From the NCBI RefSeq assembly GCF_003671715.1, contig NZ_RAIF01000032.1, positions 1,876,632 through 1,934,518 on the forward strand: DNA of 57,887 bases, given 5' to 3'. A program made the translations under genes and the position numbers. The notes under the pieces were generated by a model. It was not told the DNA's origin and did no database searches. It was given only the letters and a program-made list of their open reading frames with translations. Origin of the DNA: Streptomyces sp. E2N166 (lineage in GTDB: Bacteria; Actinomycetota; Actinomycetes; Streptomycetales; Streptomycetaceae). This document shows, in pieces, positions 25,141 to 33,063 of the stretch. The first letter of the stretch is position 1. Every line of letters starts with the position of its first letter.

Positions 25141-25722
25141 TCAGTCCCCGACCGTGGCGGCCCGCGGCGTCGGCACCGGTGCCCGGGAGGCTGCCGAGAA
25201 GCCTGCCTGGAAGTTGTCCTCGACCTCGGCCCTCTCGGCCGCGTTCGGGTAGGGATTGGTGCACGGGACGCCCGCGCTGGAACCCGACATCAGGCTGGAG
25301 CAGGGGCCGGGCTTGCGGTCCGGCAGGCCCAGGATGTGGCCGAGCTCGTGGGACGAGATGCGCACCGTGTTGTAGCCCTGGTTCACGGCCTGGCGTCCGA
25401 TGTAGACGGTGCCGTTGCCCAGGGACGTGGGCAGGGCGCGCGGCCAGCCGTTGTCGGCGAGGACCCGGATGTTGGCGCGCTGCCCGGACGCGGCGGGACG
25501 CAGTACCACGCCGTCGACGCTCTCGTTCCAGATCGCCGCGCCCCGGTCGACCGCGGACGCGAACTCCGCGGAGCCGCTCGCGTCGTAGGTGAGCACCCGG
25601 GCGGCGGACAGGGGGAGCGTGGTGCCGCCGGACGGTTCGGCGGCCACGGCCTGGCCGCTCAGCGGGGGAAGGGACAGCAGCAGAGCCGCGGCCAGGCCGC
25701 CGGTCAGGGTACGGACGTGCAT
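25141..25722 (-). CDS. snpA: Snapalysin-type secreted neutral zinc metalloprotease
   Basis: A 193-residue exported protease of family M7. The signal peptide covers about residues 1-28 (LTGGLAAALLLSLPPLSGQA). The zinc site HELGHILGLPD supplies H125, E126, H129 and D135, the third ligand Asp being the hallmark of snapalysin. It is followed by a disulfide loop (C141-C154) and the conserved CTNPYPNAAERAEV tail. It hydrolyses milk proteins in known relatives. ATG 25,722 has a perfect AAGGAGG ribosome site. In known loci a divergent LysR gene (snpR) controls it; here a GlxA/AraC-type gene lies upstream in the same direction instead. Confidence 0.92.
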   Translation of the reverse strand: MHVRTLTGGLAAALLLSLPPLSGQAVAAEPSGGTTLPLSAARVLTYDASGSAEFASAVDRGAAIWNESVDGVVLRPAASGQRANIRVLADNGWPRALPTSLGNGTVYIGRQAVNQGYNTVRISSHELGHILGLPDRKPGPCSSLMSGSSAGVPCTNPYPNAAERAEVEDNFQAGFSAASRAPVPTPRAATVGD

Positions 25723-25797
25723 GGTTCGACCTCCTTGTGGGGGAAGGGCAGTCGTGTGCATGACATCACGTGGCTCCCTGCCCACCGCGCACGGCCG

Positions 25798-25821
25798 CCA
25801 ATCCGTCAATCCGCCGATCCG
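25798..25821. repeat. Three 8-bp direct repeats upstream of the snapalysin gene
   Basis: CCAATCCG, TCAATCCG and CCGATCCG lie head to tail, 76-99 bp upstream of the snapalysin start. They could be an activator site or simple sequence. Confidence 0.45.
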
Positions 25822-25870
25822 CAACGATCGCGGTCGGTTCGACGGGGTGGTCCGCCGCCGGGCGAAGCGG

Positions 25871-26860
25871 TCACCGGGTTGGACGGGGAGGCGCGGACTC
25901 CGGGGTCGTCCGGGCGAGTCGGGTCCGCGAGCGGAAGGTGCGGCGGTAGGCGTCCGGCGGCACACCGACCGTCCGGTGGAAGTGCCGGCGCAGCGTCGTG
26001 GCGGTGCCCATGCCGGTTGCCGTCGCGATCGCGTCTATGGTGGCGTCGCTGGTCTCCAGCAGTTCCTGCGCGTAACGGATGCGTTGGGTGAGCAACCACT
26101 GCAGTGGGGTGGTGCCGGTCGCCGACCTGAAGTGGCGGCCCAGGTGGCGCGAGCTCATGCGTGCCTGGCGGGCCAGGTCCTCGACGGTGAGCGGGTGGTC
26201 GAGGCGCTGCATGACCCAGGGGAAGAGCTCGGCGAGCGGGTGGTTGCCCGGGGCGGGGACCGGAGTGGTCACGAACTGGGCCTGCCCGCCGTCCCGGTGG
26301 GGCGGCACGACCAGGCGGCGGGCGAGACTGTTGGCGACCGACGAGCCGTGGTCGAGACGGACGAGATGGAGGCACAGGTCCATGGCCGCTGCCTTGCCGG
26401 CGGAGGTGAGCACGCTGCCGTTGTCGACGTAGAGGACGTCCGGGTCCACCGTCACCCGTGGATGGCGTCGGGCCAGTTCCTCGGTGTGGGCCCAGTGCGT
26501 GGTCGCGCGCTTGCCGTCCAGCAGGCCGGCCGCGGCCAGCACGAAGGCGCCCGTGCACAGGGAGGCCACACGCGCGCCGGCCTCGTGGGCCTCGCGCACC
26601 GCATCGACCAGGTCGGCCGGCGGATCCCGGTCGATGTCGGCCCACCCCGGCACGATCACGGTGTCGGCGTGCGGGAGGTGGTCGAGCCCGTGGTCGGGCT
26701 CCAGCCGGAAGCGGCCGACCCGCACGGCGCCCGGGCCGCAGACCGAGAGGCCGTACCAGGGGCCGGCCATGCCCGCCGGACCGGTTCCGAAGACCTCGCA
26801 CGCCAAGGACAGTTCGAAGTGCAGCATGCCGTCGGTGGCGGCCAGCGCGACAGTGGTCAT
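25871..26860 (-). CDS. GlxA family transcriptional regulator (DJ-1/PfpI-like + AraC HTH)
   Basis: A 329-residue regulator. Residues 1-170 are a DJ-1/PfpI-like domain (TVALAATDGMLHFELSLACE, ADTVIVPGW, VASLCTGAFVLAAAGLLDGK with the elbow Cys, THWAHTEEL). Residues about 215-315 are the AraC-type double HTH: TVEDLARQARMSSRHLGRHF, then IDAIATATGMGTATTLRRHF. It should sense a small molecule and activate neighbouring genes. The start at 26,860 is leaderless, and an inverted repeat brackets its -10. Targets could be itself, the divergent NADP-binding protein, or the downstream snapalysin gene. Confidence 0.9.
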   Translation of the reverse strand: MTTVALAATDGMLHFELSLACEVFGTGPAGMAGPWYGLSVCGPGAVRVGRFRLEPDHGLDHLPHADTVIVPGWADIDRDPPADLVDAVREAHEAGARVASLCTGAFVLAAAGLLDGKRATTHWAHTEELARRHPRVTVDPDVLYVDNGSVLTSAGKAAAMDLCLHLVRLDHGSSVANSLARRLVVPPHRDGGQAQFVTTPVPAPGNHPLAELFPWVMQRLDHPLTVEDLARQARMSSRHLGRHFRSATGTTPLQWLLTQRIRYAQELLETSDATIDAIATATGMGTATTLRRHFHRTVGVPPDAYRRTFRSRTRLARTTPESAPPRPTR

Positions 26861-26893
26861 GTCCGGAATTGTATGGGTGATGGCGTTCCGGAC
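26861..26893. promoter_or_regulatory. Inverted repeat around the GlxA-type gene promoter
   Basis: Perfect arms GTCCGGAA (26,861-26,868) and TTCCGGAC (26,886-26,893) are separated by 17 bp. On the minus strand TACAAT (26,873-26,868) is a near-ideal -10 lying 7 nt before the ATG. The arms therefore flank the -10 and touch the start site, a layout expected for autorepression. Confidence 0.65.
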
Positions 26894-26970
26894 AGTAGTG
26901 GCGGGGGCCGGTTCTCGTGAGGATGTTCGTGTCGGAGCGCAGCGGGTCGTTCGAGTGAAGGGGAGAACTC

Positions 26971-27999
26971 ATGGAGTCGGGCCAGACAGTGGTGGTGTTC
27001 GGCGCCTACGGGCACACCGGCCGGTTCGTGGTGGCAGAGCTGAGGGAGCGTGGCTTCCGCCCGGTCCTCTCCGGTCGCGACGTCGGGAGGCTGAAGGAGC
27101 TGGCATACGAGACGGGGCTGGACGCCCGCCCGGCGTCGGTCGACGACCCGGCCTCGCTCGACCGTGCGCTGGCCGGAGCGGCGGCCGTGATCAACTGCGC
27201 CGGCCCCTTCGCCGTGACGGCCGCACCGGTGATCGAGGCGGCCCTGCGGGCGGGGCTCCCGTACCTCGACGTGGCGGCCGAGATCGAGGCCAACGCCGAC
27301 ACCTTCGCCCACTTCGCCGACCGCGCCCGGGACGCGGGGGCGGTGATCGTCCCGGCGATGGCCTTCTTCGGCGGACTCGGTGACCTGCTGGCCTCTGCCG
27401 CGATGGGTGACTGGACGGTGGCCGACGAGGCGCACATCGCCTACGCACTGAGCGAATGGCACCCCACCGCCGGCACTCGCACGGCAGGCGCCGTCTCACG
27501 GCAGCGGCGCGACGGCCGGCGGGTGCGCTACACCGGCGGGCGGTTGGAGTACACGAACGACGCCGCGCGGACCGAGGACTGGCCCTTCCCCGACCCCGTG
27601 GGACGGCGCCCCGTGCTCGCGGAGTTCACGATGGCCGACGTCGTGACCATACCGAGCCACCTGACCATTCCCGAAGTGCGCACCTACATGACGGTCGAGG
27701 CGGCCCGAGACATCGCCGCCCCGGACACGCCGGCACCGGCCGCGGTGGACGAGCGCGGAAGATCCGCCCAGACCTTCCTCGTCGACGTCCTGGTGCGCTC
27801 GGGCGACACCGAACGGCGCGCCGTGGCCCGGGGACAGGACATCTACGCCGTCACCGCACCGCTGGTGGTGGAAGCCCTCGGCCGTGTCCTCGACGGACGT
27901 GCCGCCGCGGTCGGGGTCGTCTCCGCGGGCGAGGCCTTCGACGCCGCGGACTTCCTGCGTGCGCTGTCCCCGCACATCAGCCTGGAACTGCATCCGTAG
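26971..27999 (+). CDS. Saccharopine dehydrogenase-like NAD(P)-binding protein
   Basis: A 342-residue oxidoreductase-like protein with an N-terminal Rossmann fold (TVVVFGAYGHTGRFVVAEL, GxxGxxG), a second strand ending VLSGRD, and the family block AAVINCAGPFAVTAAPVIEA followed by LPYLDVAAE. Members include saccharopine reductase-like and trans-acting enoyl reductase-like proteins; the reaction here is not determined. ATG 26,971 has GAAGGGGAG upstream. It is divergent from the GlxA-type regulator, which is a plausible controller. Confidence 0.82.
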   Translation: MESGQTVVVFGAYGHTGRFVVAELRERGFRPVLSGRDVGRLKELAYETGLDARPASVDDPASLDRALAGAAAVINCAGPFAVTAAPVIEAALRAGLPYLDVAAEIEANADTFAHFADRARDAGAVIVPAMAFFGGLGDLLASAAMGDWTVADEAHIAYALSEWHPTAGTRTAGAVSRQRRDGRRVRYTGGRLEYTNDAARTEDWPFPDPVGRRPVLAEFTMADVVTIPSHLTIPEVRTYMTVEAARDIAAPDTPAPAAVDERGRSAQTFLVDVLVRSGDTERRAVARGQDIYAVTAPLVVEALGRVLDGRAAAVGVVSAGEAFDAADFLRALSPHISLELHP

Positions 28000-28106
28000 T
28001 GGACCGACCGGCCCATGGCGTGTGCCGTGAGTCCTGCCGTCCGCGGTTCTGTGTCTGGTCGTCGTGTACGCGGACTGGTCATCGCCGGGTCTCGAGATGG
28101 CCCGTG

Positions 28107-29462
28107 TCACTCGACGTCACCTGGAAGGCGGCTGCTGCCGGACTCGTGGAGCTCGGAGCGGCAGGCCGGCAGTGGCGTGTCCGGGGCCGCCGGCAGCGTC
28201 CGTCCGAGGCGTGCGAGCGGGGACAGGACCATCACCACCGGGGACAGCAGCATGCCTGCGGCCGTTGCCAGGAGACTGGTGCGCGGCCCCCATTGCCCGG
28301 CGAGGAACCCGCCGAGCAGGGAGCCGAGCGGGGTCAGCCCCATGCCGACGAACGTGATCGTCGCGGCCGTCCGGCCTTGCATCCCGTCCGGAGTGGCCGT
28401 CTGCCGTACGGCCATGAGTGCCACGTTCACCAACTGGCCCCCGGCTCCGAACACGAAGTTGACCGCGAGAAGCACGGGAACGGTCACAGCGGAGGAGCCG
28501 TGCAGCGCCGGTACGCACAGGAACACGCCGTCGCCGAGAGCCGCCGCGGCCACGAGTACCGGGCCGTACCCGAACCGGTTCGGCAGACGGGCGGCCAGCA
28601 CGGAGCCCACGAGCGCGCCCGGTCCCGTCGCCGCGAGCGACAGCCCGACGGCGGTGCCGGAAAGGTGCAGTTCTCGCGGCAGGAAGAGCAGATAGCCGGT
28701 CATCACGGCCGCGAAGGAGAACTGGAAGGACGCCGAGGCCAGGCACACGGTCCGCAGCTCGGCGTTGCTGACGACGAACCGGAGCCCCTCGTGGATCCGC
28801 CGCCGGACCCGAGACGGACGTTCCAGGTGCGGTGGGGTGGATTCGATTCGACGGATCCGCCGTATCGACAGGAACGACAGCGCGAAGAACAGCGCGCTGG
28901 AGGCGACCGCGACCGGCGCCGACAACAGGGACACCAACGCACCGCCGAGGGCGGGGCCGCCGATCTGGGCCGCGGACCGGCTGCCCTCGAGCGCGCTGTT
29001 GCCCCGCACCAGCTGATCGCGTCGTACCAGGCGTACAAGCGAGGCCTGGTAAGCCACGTCGAAGAACACGGAGAGGGCCCCGACGGCGAAGGCGACCACG
29101 AAGAGGGCGTGCAGGCCGAGCCAGCCGAACAGACCGGCCAGGGCGGCTGCTCCCAGGACGAGGGACCGGCCGACGTCGGTCAGCACCATCACTGTGCGGG
29201 TGCGCCACCTGTCCACCCATGCGCCGGCGAGAAGCGCGAGCAACAGGATCGGCGCCTGGCCCACGGCCCGCAGGATGCCCAGCTGGGTGGCACTGGCATG
29301 GAGCGTCAGGACGGCGAAGAGCGGGAGCACCACCAGGGCGGTGTGTTCTCCGAGTTGGGAGGCGGTCTGTCCCACCCAGAGTCTGCGGAAGTCGCTGTCC
29401 CGCCACAGGCTCGGCGAAACGGGGCGGCCGGAATCGGATGCGGGGGTGGACGCGGATGACAC
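28107..29462 (-). CDS. MFS exporter
   Basis: A 451-residue major facilitator with about 12 membrane segments. It is of the MFS_3 type that includes siderophore and macrolide exporters. The N-terminus SLWRDSDFRRLWVGQTASQL and the loop-2/3 motif AGAWVDRWRTRTVMVLTDVG are typical. The GTG at 29,462 is chosen because GAGGGA lies about 6 nt upstream; a TTG at 29,486 would add 8 residues. It converges on the saccharopine-like gene. The exported compound is unknown. Confidence 0.87.
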   Translation of the reverse strand: MSSASTPASDSGRPVSPSLWRDSDFRRLWVGQTASQLGEHTALVVLPLFAVLTLHASATQLGILRAVGQAPILLLALLAGAWVDRWRTRTVMVLTDVGRSLVLGAAALAGLFGWLGLHALFVVAFAVGALSVFFDVAYQASLVRLVRRDQLVRGNSALEGSRSAAQIGGPALGGALVSLLSAPVAVASSALFFALSFLSIRRIRRIESTPPHLERPSRVRRRIHEGLRFVVSNAELRTVCLASASFQFSFAAVMTGYLLFLPRELHLSGTAVGLSLAATGPGALVGSVLAARLPNRFGYGPVLVAAAALGDGVFLCVPALHGSSAVTVPVLLAVNFVFGAGGQLVNVALMAVRQTATPDGMQGRTAATITFVGMGLTPLGSLLGGFLAGQWGPRTSLLATAAGMLLSPVVMVLSPLARLGRTLPAAPDTPLPACRSELHESGSSRLPGDVE

Positions 29463-29881
29463 AGGGATCCCTCGGAGCGCCGACAACGAGGCCCATCACC
29501 GGGCACACGACGGGTGCGCCGACGGTTCGGGCAGGGGAAGGCTCGCTGTGCCGCGACATCAAGGGCAGCACGCGATGACAGGCCGATCGGCCCACAACGT
29601 CAACGCGCGCTGGGAAGACCGACCATGTCTGCAACTCCTCGTGGATCAGCTGGCTGCATCCGAACACTAGCGCTCGGTGGCTCGACGCGAAGGGCAATTG
29701 GGGGAGCGCCGAGGTTCGCAGTGGAGGACGCTGGCGGAGGGCGGAGTCACGCTCGCCGACCTGGCGCCCTCCGCATGGCCCGCAAGCGAGACGGCCATGG
29801 CCGCCGGGCGGCGACGCAGCCGTACGCCGTCGTGGCGACGGCGCGGTGGCGGCTGCGTCGGCGGAAGCCGCGTGACTAGCG
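29463..29881. other. Intergenic region, no gene recognised
   Basis: About 420 bp upstream of the MFS gene. Short frames exist in several phases, but none has a ribosome site or family resemblance. It probably contains the MFS promoter. Confidence 0.4.
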
Positions 29882-30262
29882 TCAGAGTGGGTTGAGGCGG
29901 GCCCTGAGCAGGCAGAACTCGTTGCCTTCGGGGTCGGTCAGGACATGCCACTGCTCCTGCCCCGTCTGGCCGATGTCGGCTGGGCGCGCACCCAGCCCGA
30001 GAAGGCGTTCCAGCTCGGCGTCCTGATCGCGGTCGGTGGCGTTGACGTCGATGTGCAGCCGGGACTTCCCCTTCTCCGGCTCGTCCCTGCGACTGAGGAT
30101 GATTGTCGGCTGCGGGCCGCCGAACCCTTTGCGCGGCCCGATCTCCAGCGTGCCGTCGTCCTCGCGATCGAGCACGACGAAGTCCAGGACCTCGCACCAG
30201 AACCGCGCCAGCACCTCGGGGTCGCGGCAGCCGAGCACAAGTTCACTGATACGACATGCCAT
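29882..30262 (-). CDS. VOC/glyoxalase-like protein
   Basis: A 126-residue single-domain VOC protein of the actinobacterial glyoxalase-like type. It begins with ISELVLGCRDPEVLARFWCE and ends with HVLTDPEGNEFCLL, the C-terminal strand carrying the usual metal-site Glu. A middle KSRLHIDV holds the second metal-site His. Function is unknown; relatives bind or modify small hydrophobic molecules. A close structural relative lies at 36,405-36,833 (FWCEVL and EGNEFCL shared). Confidence 0.85.
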   Translation of the reverse strand: MACRISELVLGCRDPEVLARFWCEVLDFVVLDREDDGTLEIGPRKGFGGPQPTIILSRRDEPEKGKSRLHIDVNATDRDQDAELERLLGLGARPADIGQTGQEQWHVLTDPEGNEFCLLRARLNPL

Positions 30263-30367
30263 TGACGAAACCTACTCTCAGTTCTGGGCGAGACAGGGTG
30301 CCACAGACGAGTCCCGTGGCACCCGGCAGCAACAACAATGCCGTGACCGTACCGGACGAGGTACTCG

Positions 30368-31345
30368 TCATCGAGCGTCGGGGACGAGAACGACCTTGCC
30401 TGTCGTCTCCCGCGACTCCAGAGCGGCGTGCGCCGCTGCGGCCTGCGACAGGGGGAAGCTCTGGAAGGCGGGCTCCAGGCTCCCGTCGGCGGCCGCCGCG
30501 AGTGCGCGAGCTTCGTCGGCGGGCGCGTCCTGGCCCTCCAACAGCAGGGCCAGCGCGTCGATGAAGCGTACGCCGCGCTCCTTCATCTCCGCCTCGCCCG
30601 GGCGGAATTCCTCCCTGGAGGCCGCGCCGATGCTGAGGTGGCGCCCGCCTTCGGTCAGCAGTCCGAAGGCGGCCCGTCCTTTGTCGCCCTCGACACCGTC
30701 CAGAACGACCGTGACACCGCGCCGGCCCAGGGCGCGGCGGACCGTGTCCGCCCAGTCGGGCAGGTTGTAGTCGACCGCGACATCGGCTCCCAGCTCGCGC
30801 ACGGCCGCCGTCTTGGCCGGACCGCCCGCCGCGCCGATCACCGTGGCGCCGAGGCGGAGGGCGAACTGGACGACCAGACGGCCGATCCCACCGGCGGCGG
30901 ACGTGACCAGAACTACGTCGTCGGAGGTGAGTTCCGCGATGTCGAGCAGGCCGATGGCGGTGGTGCCGGTGACGACCATCGTGACGGCGGCCTCGTAGCC
31001 CAGTCCGGCCGGGATCCGGTGCAGGGACGCGACGTCTGCGACGGCAAGCTCGGCGTAGCCGCCCGGCCTGCCGTGGGAGGTCACCACCTTGGCGCCGATC
31101 CAGGCCGTGTCCACGCCCGGCCCGACCGACTCGACGACGCCGGCCACCTCGCCCCCGAAGACAGCCGGAAGCCGGGGAAGCGGCGGACCGATCTCCAGTC
31201 CTTCGCGCAGGGCCGTCTCGATCTGGTGGACTCCCGCGGCCCTCACCGAGACGAGGACCTCGCCCGGGCCCGGAACCGGATCGGGCACCGTCTCGTAACG
31301 GAGGTTGTCGGCGGGTCCGAACTCGTGCAGCACGACGGCGCGCAT
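30368..31345 (-). CDS. NADP-dependent quinone oxidoreductase-type MDR protein
   Basis: A 325-residue medium-chain reductase without the catalytic zinc ligands of alcohol dehydrogenases. Features are the GroES-like N-terminus (MRAVVLHEFGPADNLRYETV, FGGEVAGVVESVGPGV) and the cofactor motif SAAGGIGRLVVQFALRLGAT, followed by VDYNLPDWADTVR and GAASREEFRPGE. It should reduce quinones or reactive enones. ATG 31,345 has GGAAGGAA upstream. The promoter carries a SoxR/MerR-type dyad, which fits a role against redox-cycling compounds. Confidence 0.9.
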   Translation of the reverse strand: MRAVVLHEFGPADNLRYETVPDPVPGPGEVLVSVRAAGVHQIETALREGLEIGPPLPRLPAVFGGEVAGVVESVGPGVDTAWIGAKVVTSHGRPGGYAELAVADVASLHRIPAGLGYEAAVTMVVTGTTAIGLLDIAELTSDDVVLVTSAAGGIGRLVVQFALRLGATVIGAAGGPAKTAAVRELGADVAVDYNLPDWADTVRRALGRRGVTVVLDGVEGDKGRAAFGLLTEGGRHLSIGAASREEFRPGEAEMKERGVRFIDALALLLEGQDAPADEARALAAAADGSLEPAFQSFPLSQAAAAHAALESRETTGKVVLVPDAR

Positions 31346-31381
31346 GGCCGTTCCTTCCAGTCGGTCGGCAGAAGCACACCC

Positions 31382-31412
31382 ACTCTGCGACCTCGACCTG
31401 ACTTGAGGTCAA
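31382..31412 (-). promoter_or_regulatory. SoxR/MerR-type promoter of the quinone oxidoreductase
   Basis: Read on the minus strand: -35 TTGACC (31,412-31,407), a 19-bp spacer and CAGAGT as -10. The dyad CCTCAA-N6-TCGAGG starts at position 5 of the -35. Long spacers with a central dyad are diagnostic of MerR-family control. The same layout is found at 41,205-41,235. Confidence 0.6.
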
Positions 31413-31418
31413 GCCTCG

Positions 31419-32393
31419 TCAGTACGACACTCCGTAACAGGAGACCATCGCGGCCGCGCGGTCGCGCAGGGAGGTGCGCAACCACTGCGGAGTCAGCGCT
31501 TCCGCGTCCGTGGTGAGCTGCCACAGCGCCCACTCCGCGTGTCGTGCGTCCTGGTAGGTCACCTCCAACCGCAGCCAGCCGTCCGCGTCGGGTTCCTCGG
31601 CACGGACGGCCAGCGCGGTGCTGACCAGTTCCTCCCGACGCTGCGGGTTCACCCGTACCAGTACGCCGACTTGGTCGCCGTCCGACAGGAACTGCGCGCG
31701 GCGTTCCCGCCAGATCCGGTCCAGATCGACCTGGTTCGGTCGCTCCGCCGGTTCTGGGAGCTCCTCGGCGGCCAGCATCCGCGACAGGCGGTAGGTGCGG
31801 TCGGTGCCGGATCTGGTGGCCAGCAGGTAGCCCCGGCCGCGCACGGTGACCAGGCCGATCGGGTCCACGGTGCGCCACTGCGGGGCCTGGTCCGTGGCCG
31901 CGTAGTGGATGCGCAGCTTGTGGCCGGCGAGTACCGCGCGCCGGACCTCGATCATCGTGGGATCGGGCAACTCCCCGGTGGGAAGGCGGCGCGAGAGCAG
32001 GTCGGTCTCCGGGTCGACGAGCAATCGCCGGGCGGCGTCGCTCGCGGTGTCCCGGTGGCTTTCGGGCAGTGCGTCCGCCACCTTGCGCATGGCCGACGCG
32101 AGTGCCGGACCGAGGCCGAACACCTGCTCGCCACGTCCCGCGCCGGCGACCAGCAAGGCAACGGCCTCGTCGTGATGCAGTCCGGTGAGATCGGTCCGGA
32201 AGTCTGGCAACAACGCGAAGCCGCCGTGCCGGCCGCGTTCGGCGTAGACCGGGACGCCGGCTGCGGACAGCGCCTCGATGTCGCGCAGCACGGTGCGGGT
32301 GGACACCTCCAGTTCGCGGGCGAGCGCGGCCGCGGTCAGCCGACCGTGTCGGCGCAGCAGAAGCACCAACGAGATCAACCGGTCGGCACGCAT
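31419..32393 (-). CDS. YafY-type HTH/WYL-domain transcriptional regulator
   Basis: A 324-residue regulator. The winged HTH is at the N-terminus (RLISLVLLLRRHGRLTAAAL, ELEVSTRTVLRDIEALSAAG). The WYL domain spans about 140-230 (LRIHYAATDQAPQWRTVDPI, GRGYLLAT), and the C-terminal WCX region is present. WYL domains sense small ligands or nucleic acids. The start ATG 32,393 is leaderless (TAACGT 6 nt upstream). It is divergent from the RidA gene, which it may control, and the MDR gene follows on the same strand after 73 bp. Confidence 0.9.
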   Translation of the reverse strand: MRADRLISLVLLLRRHGRLTAAALARELEVSTRTVLRDIEALSAAGVPVYAERGRHGGFALLPDFRTDLTGLHHDEAVALLVAGAGRGEQVFGLGPALASAMRKVADALPESHRDTASDAARRLLVDPETDLLSRRLPTGELPDPTMIEVRRAVLAGHKLRIHYAATDQAPQWRTVDPIGLVTVRGRGYLLATRSGTDRTYRLSRMLAAEELPEPAERPNQVDLDRIWRERRAQFLSDGDQVGVLVRVNPQRREELVSTALAVRAEEPDADGWLRLEVTYQDARHAEWALWQLTTDAEALTPQWLRTSLRDRAAAMVSCYGVSY

Positions 32394-32399
32394 ACGAGC

Positions 32400-32405
32400 A
32401 CGTTA
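32400..32405 (-). promoter_or_regulatory. -10 box of a leaderless promoter for the WYL regulator
   Basis: TAACGT on the minus strand, 6 nt before ATG 32,393. Confidence 0.5.
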
Positions 32406-32414
32406 GCGGAATAC

Positions 32415-32434
32415 ATGACCAAGGATGTCGTCAT
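32415..32434. promoter_or_regulatory. Possible operator ATGAC-N10-GTCAT
   Basis: A small inverted repeat in the WYL/RidA divergent region, close to where the -35 of the WYL promoter should be. The arms are only 5 bp, so chance is possible. Confidence 0.3.
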
Positions 32435-32524
32435 TTGCGGGGAGGCTTTTCGACGTGATGCCGAAGACGGTGGTTGCGGAGTCTTCGGACGTACGTACTG
32501 CCGGTGAAACCGAATGGAGCTGAT

Positions 32525-32926
32525 GTGGCAATGGAGCGATCGACGGTCAACCCGTGGACGTGGTCGGTGGACATGGGTTACAGCCAGGGAGAGATCGTTT
32601 CCGGGGTCACCCGGACCCTGTACTGCTCCGGGCAGGCCGCCATGAGTGGCGAGGGCAAGCCCCAGCATGCCGGTGACATGGCGGCGCAGTTGGCGCTGAC
32701 CATCGACAATCTGGAGGCCGTGCTCCGCGAGGGCGGCATGTCCCTCGCGAACCTGGTCCGGCTCAACGTCTACACCACCGACGTCGACGGGCTCTTCGAA
32801 CACTACGGCGTGCTGGCGTCGCGGTTGGGCGCGGCCGGGGTGGCACCGACGACCACCATGCTCGGGGTGGCACGGTTGGCGGTTCCCGACCTGATGGTCG
32901 AACTCGAGGGAACCGCGGTCGCCTGA
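32525..32926 (+). CDS. RidA (YjgF/YER057c/UK114) family protein
   Basis: A 133-residue enamine/imine deaminase-like protein expected to be a cytoplasmic trimer. Recognisable blocks are NPWTWSVDMGYSQGEIVSG, TLYCSGQAAMSGEGKPQHAG, DMAAQLALTIDNLEAVLREG and LVRLNVYTTDVD, where the Arg corresponds to the substrate-binding residue of RidA. The GTG at 32,525 sits 7 nt after GGAG; ATG 32,531 is an alternative. It is divergent from the WYL regulator and followed by a very strong hairpin. Confidence 0.87.
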   Translation: MAMERSTVNPWTWSVDMGYSQGEIVSGVTRTLYCSGQAAMSGEGKPQHAGDMAAQLALTIDNLEAVLREGGMSLANLVRLNVYTTDVDGLFEHYGVLASRLGAAGVAPTTTMLGVARLAVPDLMVELEGTAVA

Positions 32927-32987
32927 GACGACCTCGCGGCCGCTCGTAGCGAGCGCGTCGGCCGGACATCTGCGAACCGGCCCCCGA

Positions 32988-33022
32988 CGGGCAGGGCTTC
33001 GAAGCACTGGAAGCCCTGCCCG
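32988..33022 (+). terminator. Strong hairpin after RidA
   Basis: A 13-bp perfect stem (CGGGCAGGGCTTC / GAAGCCCTGCCCG) with a 9-nt loop. It lies about 60 bp after the RidA stop and 41 bp before the BtrH-like start, so it could also act as an attenuator for the latter. Confidence 0.85.
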
Positions 33023-33063
33023 ATCGCCGCCTTCCCCGGTGGCCTGGCGCTGGGGGAGGAAGA

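Noticed and set aside
28000..28106. GTCCGCG...CGCGGAC as terminator between the saccharopine-like and MFS genes
   Set aside because: The loop is too long and the 7-bp arms are expected by chance at this GC content.
29514..29879. 121-codon plus-strand frame upstream of the VOC gene
   Set aside because: Arg-rich, no ribosome site, no resemblance to a family.
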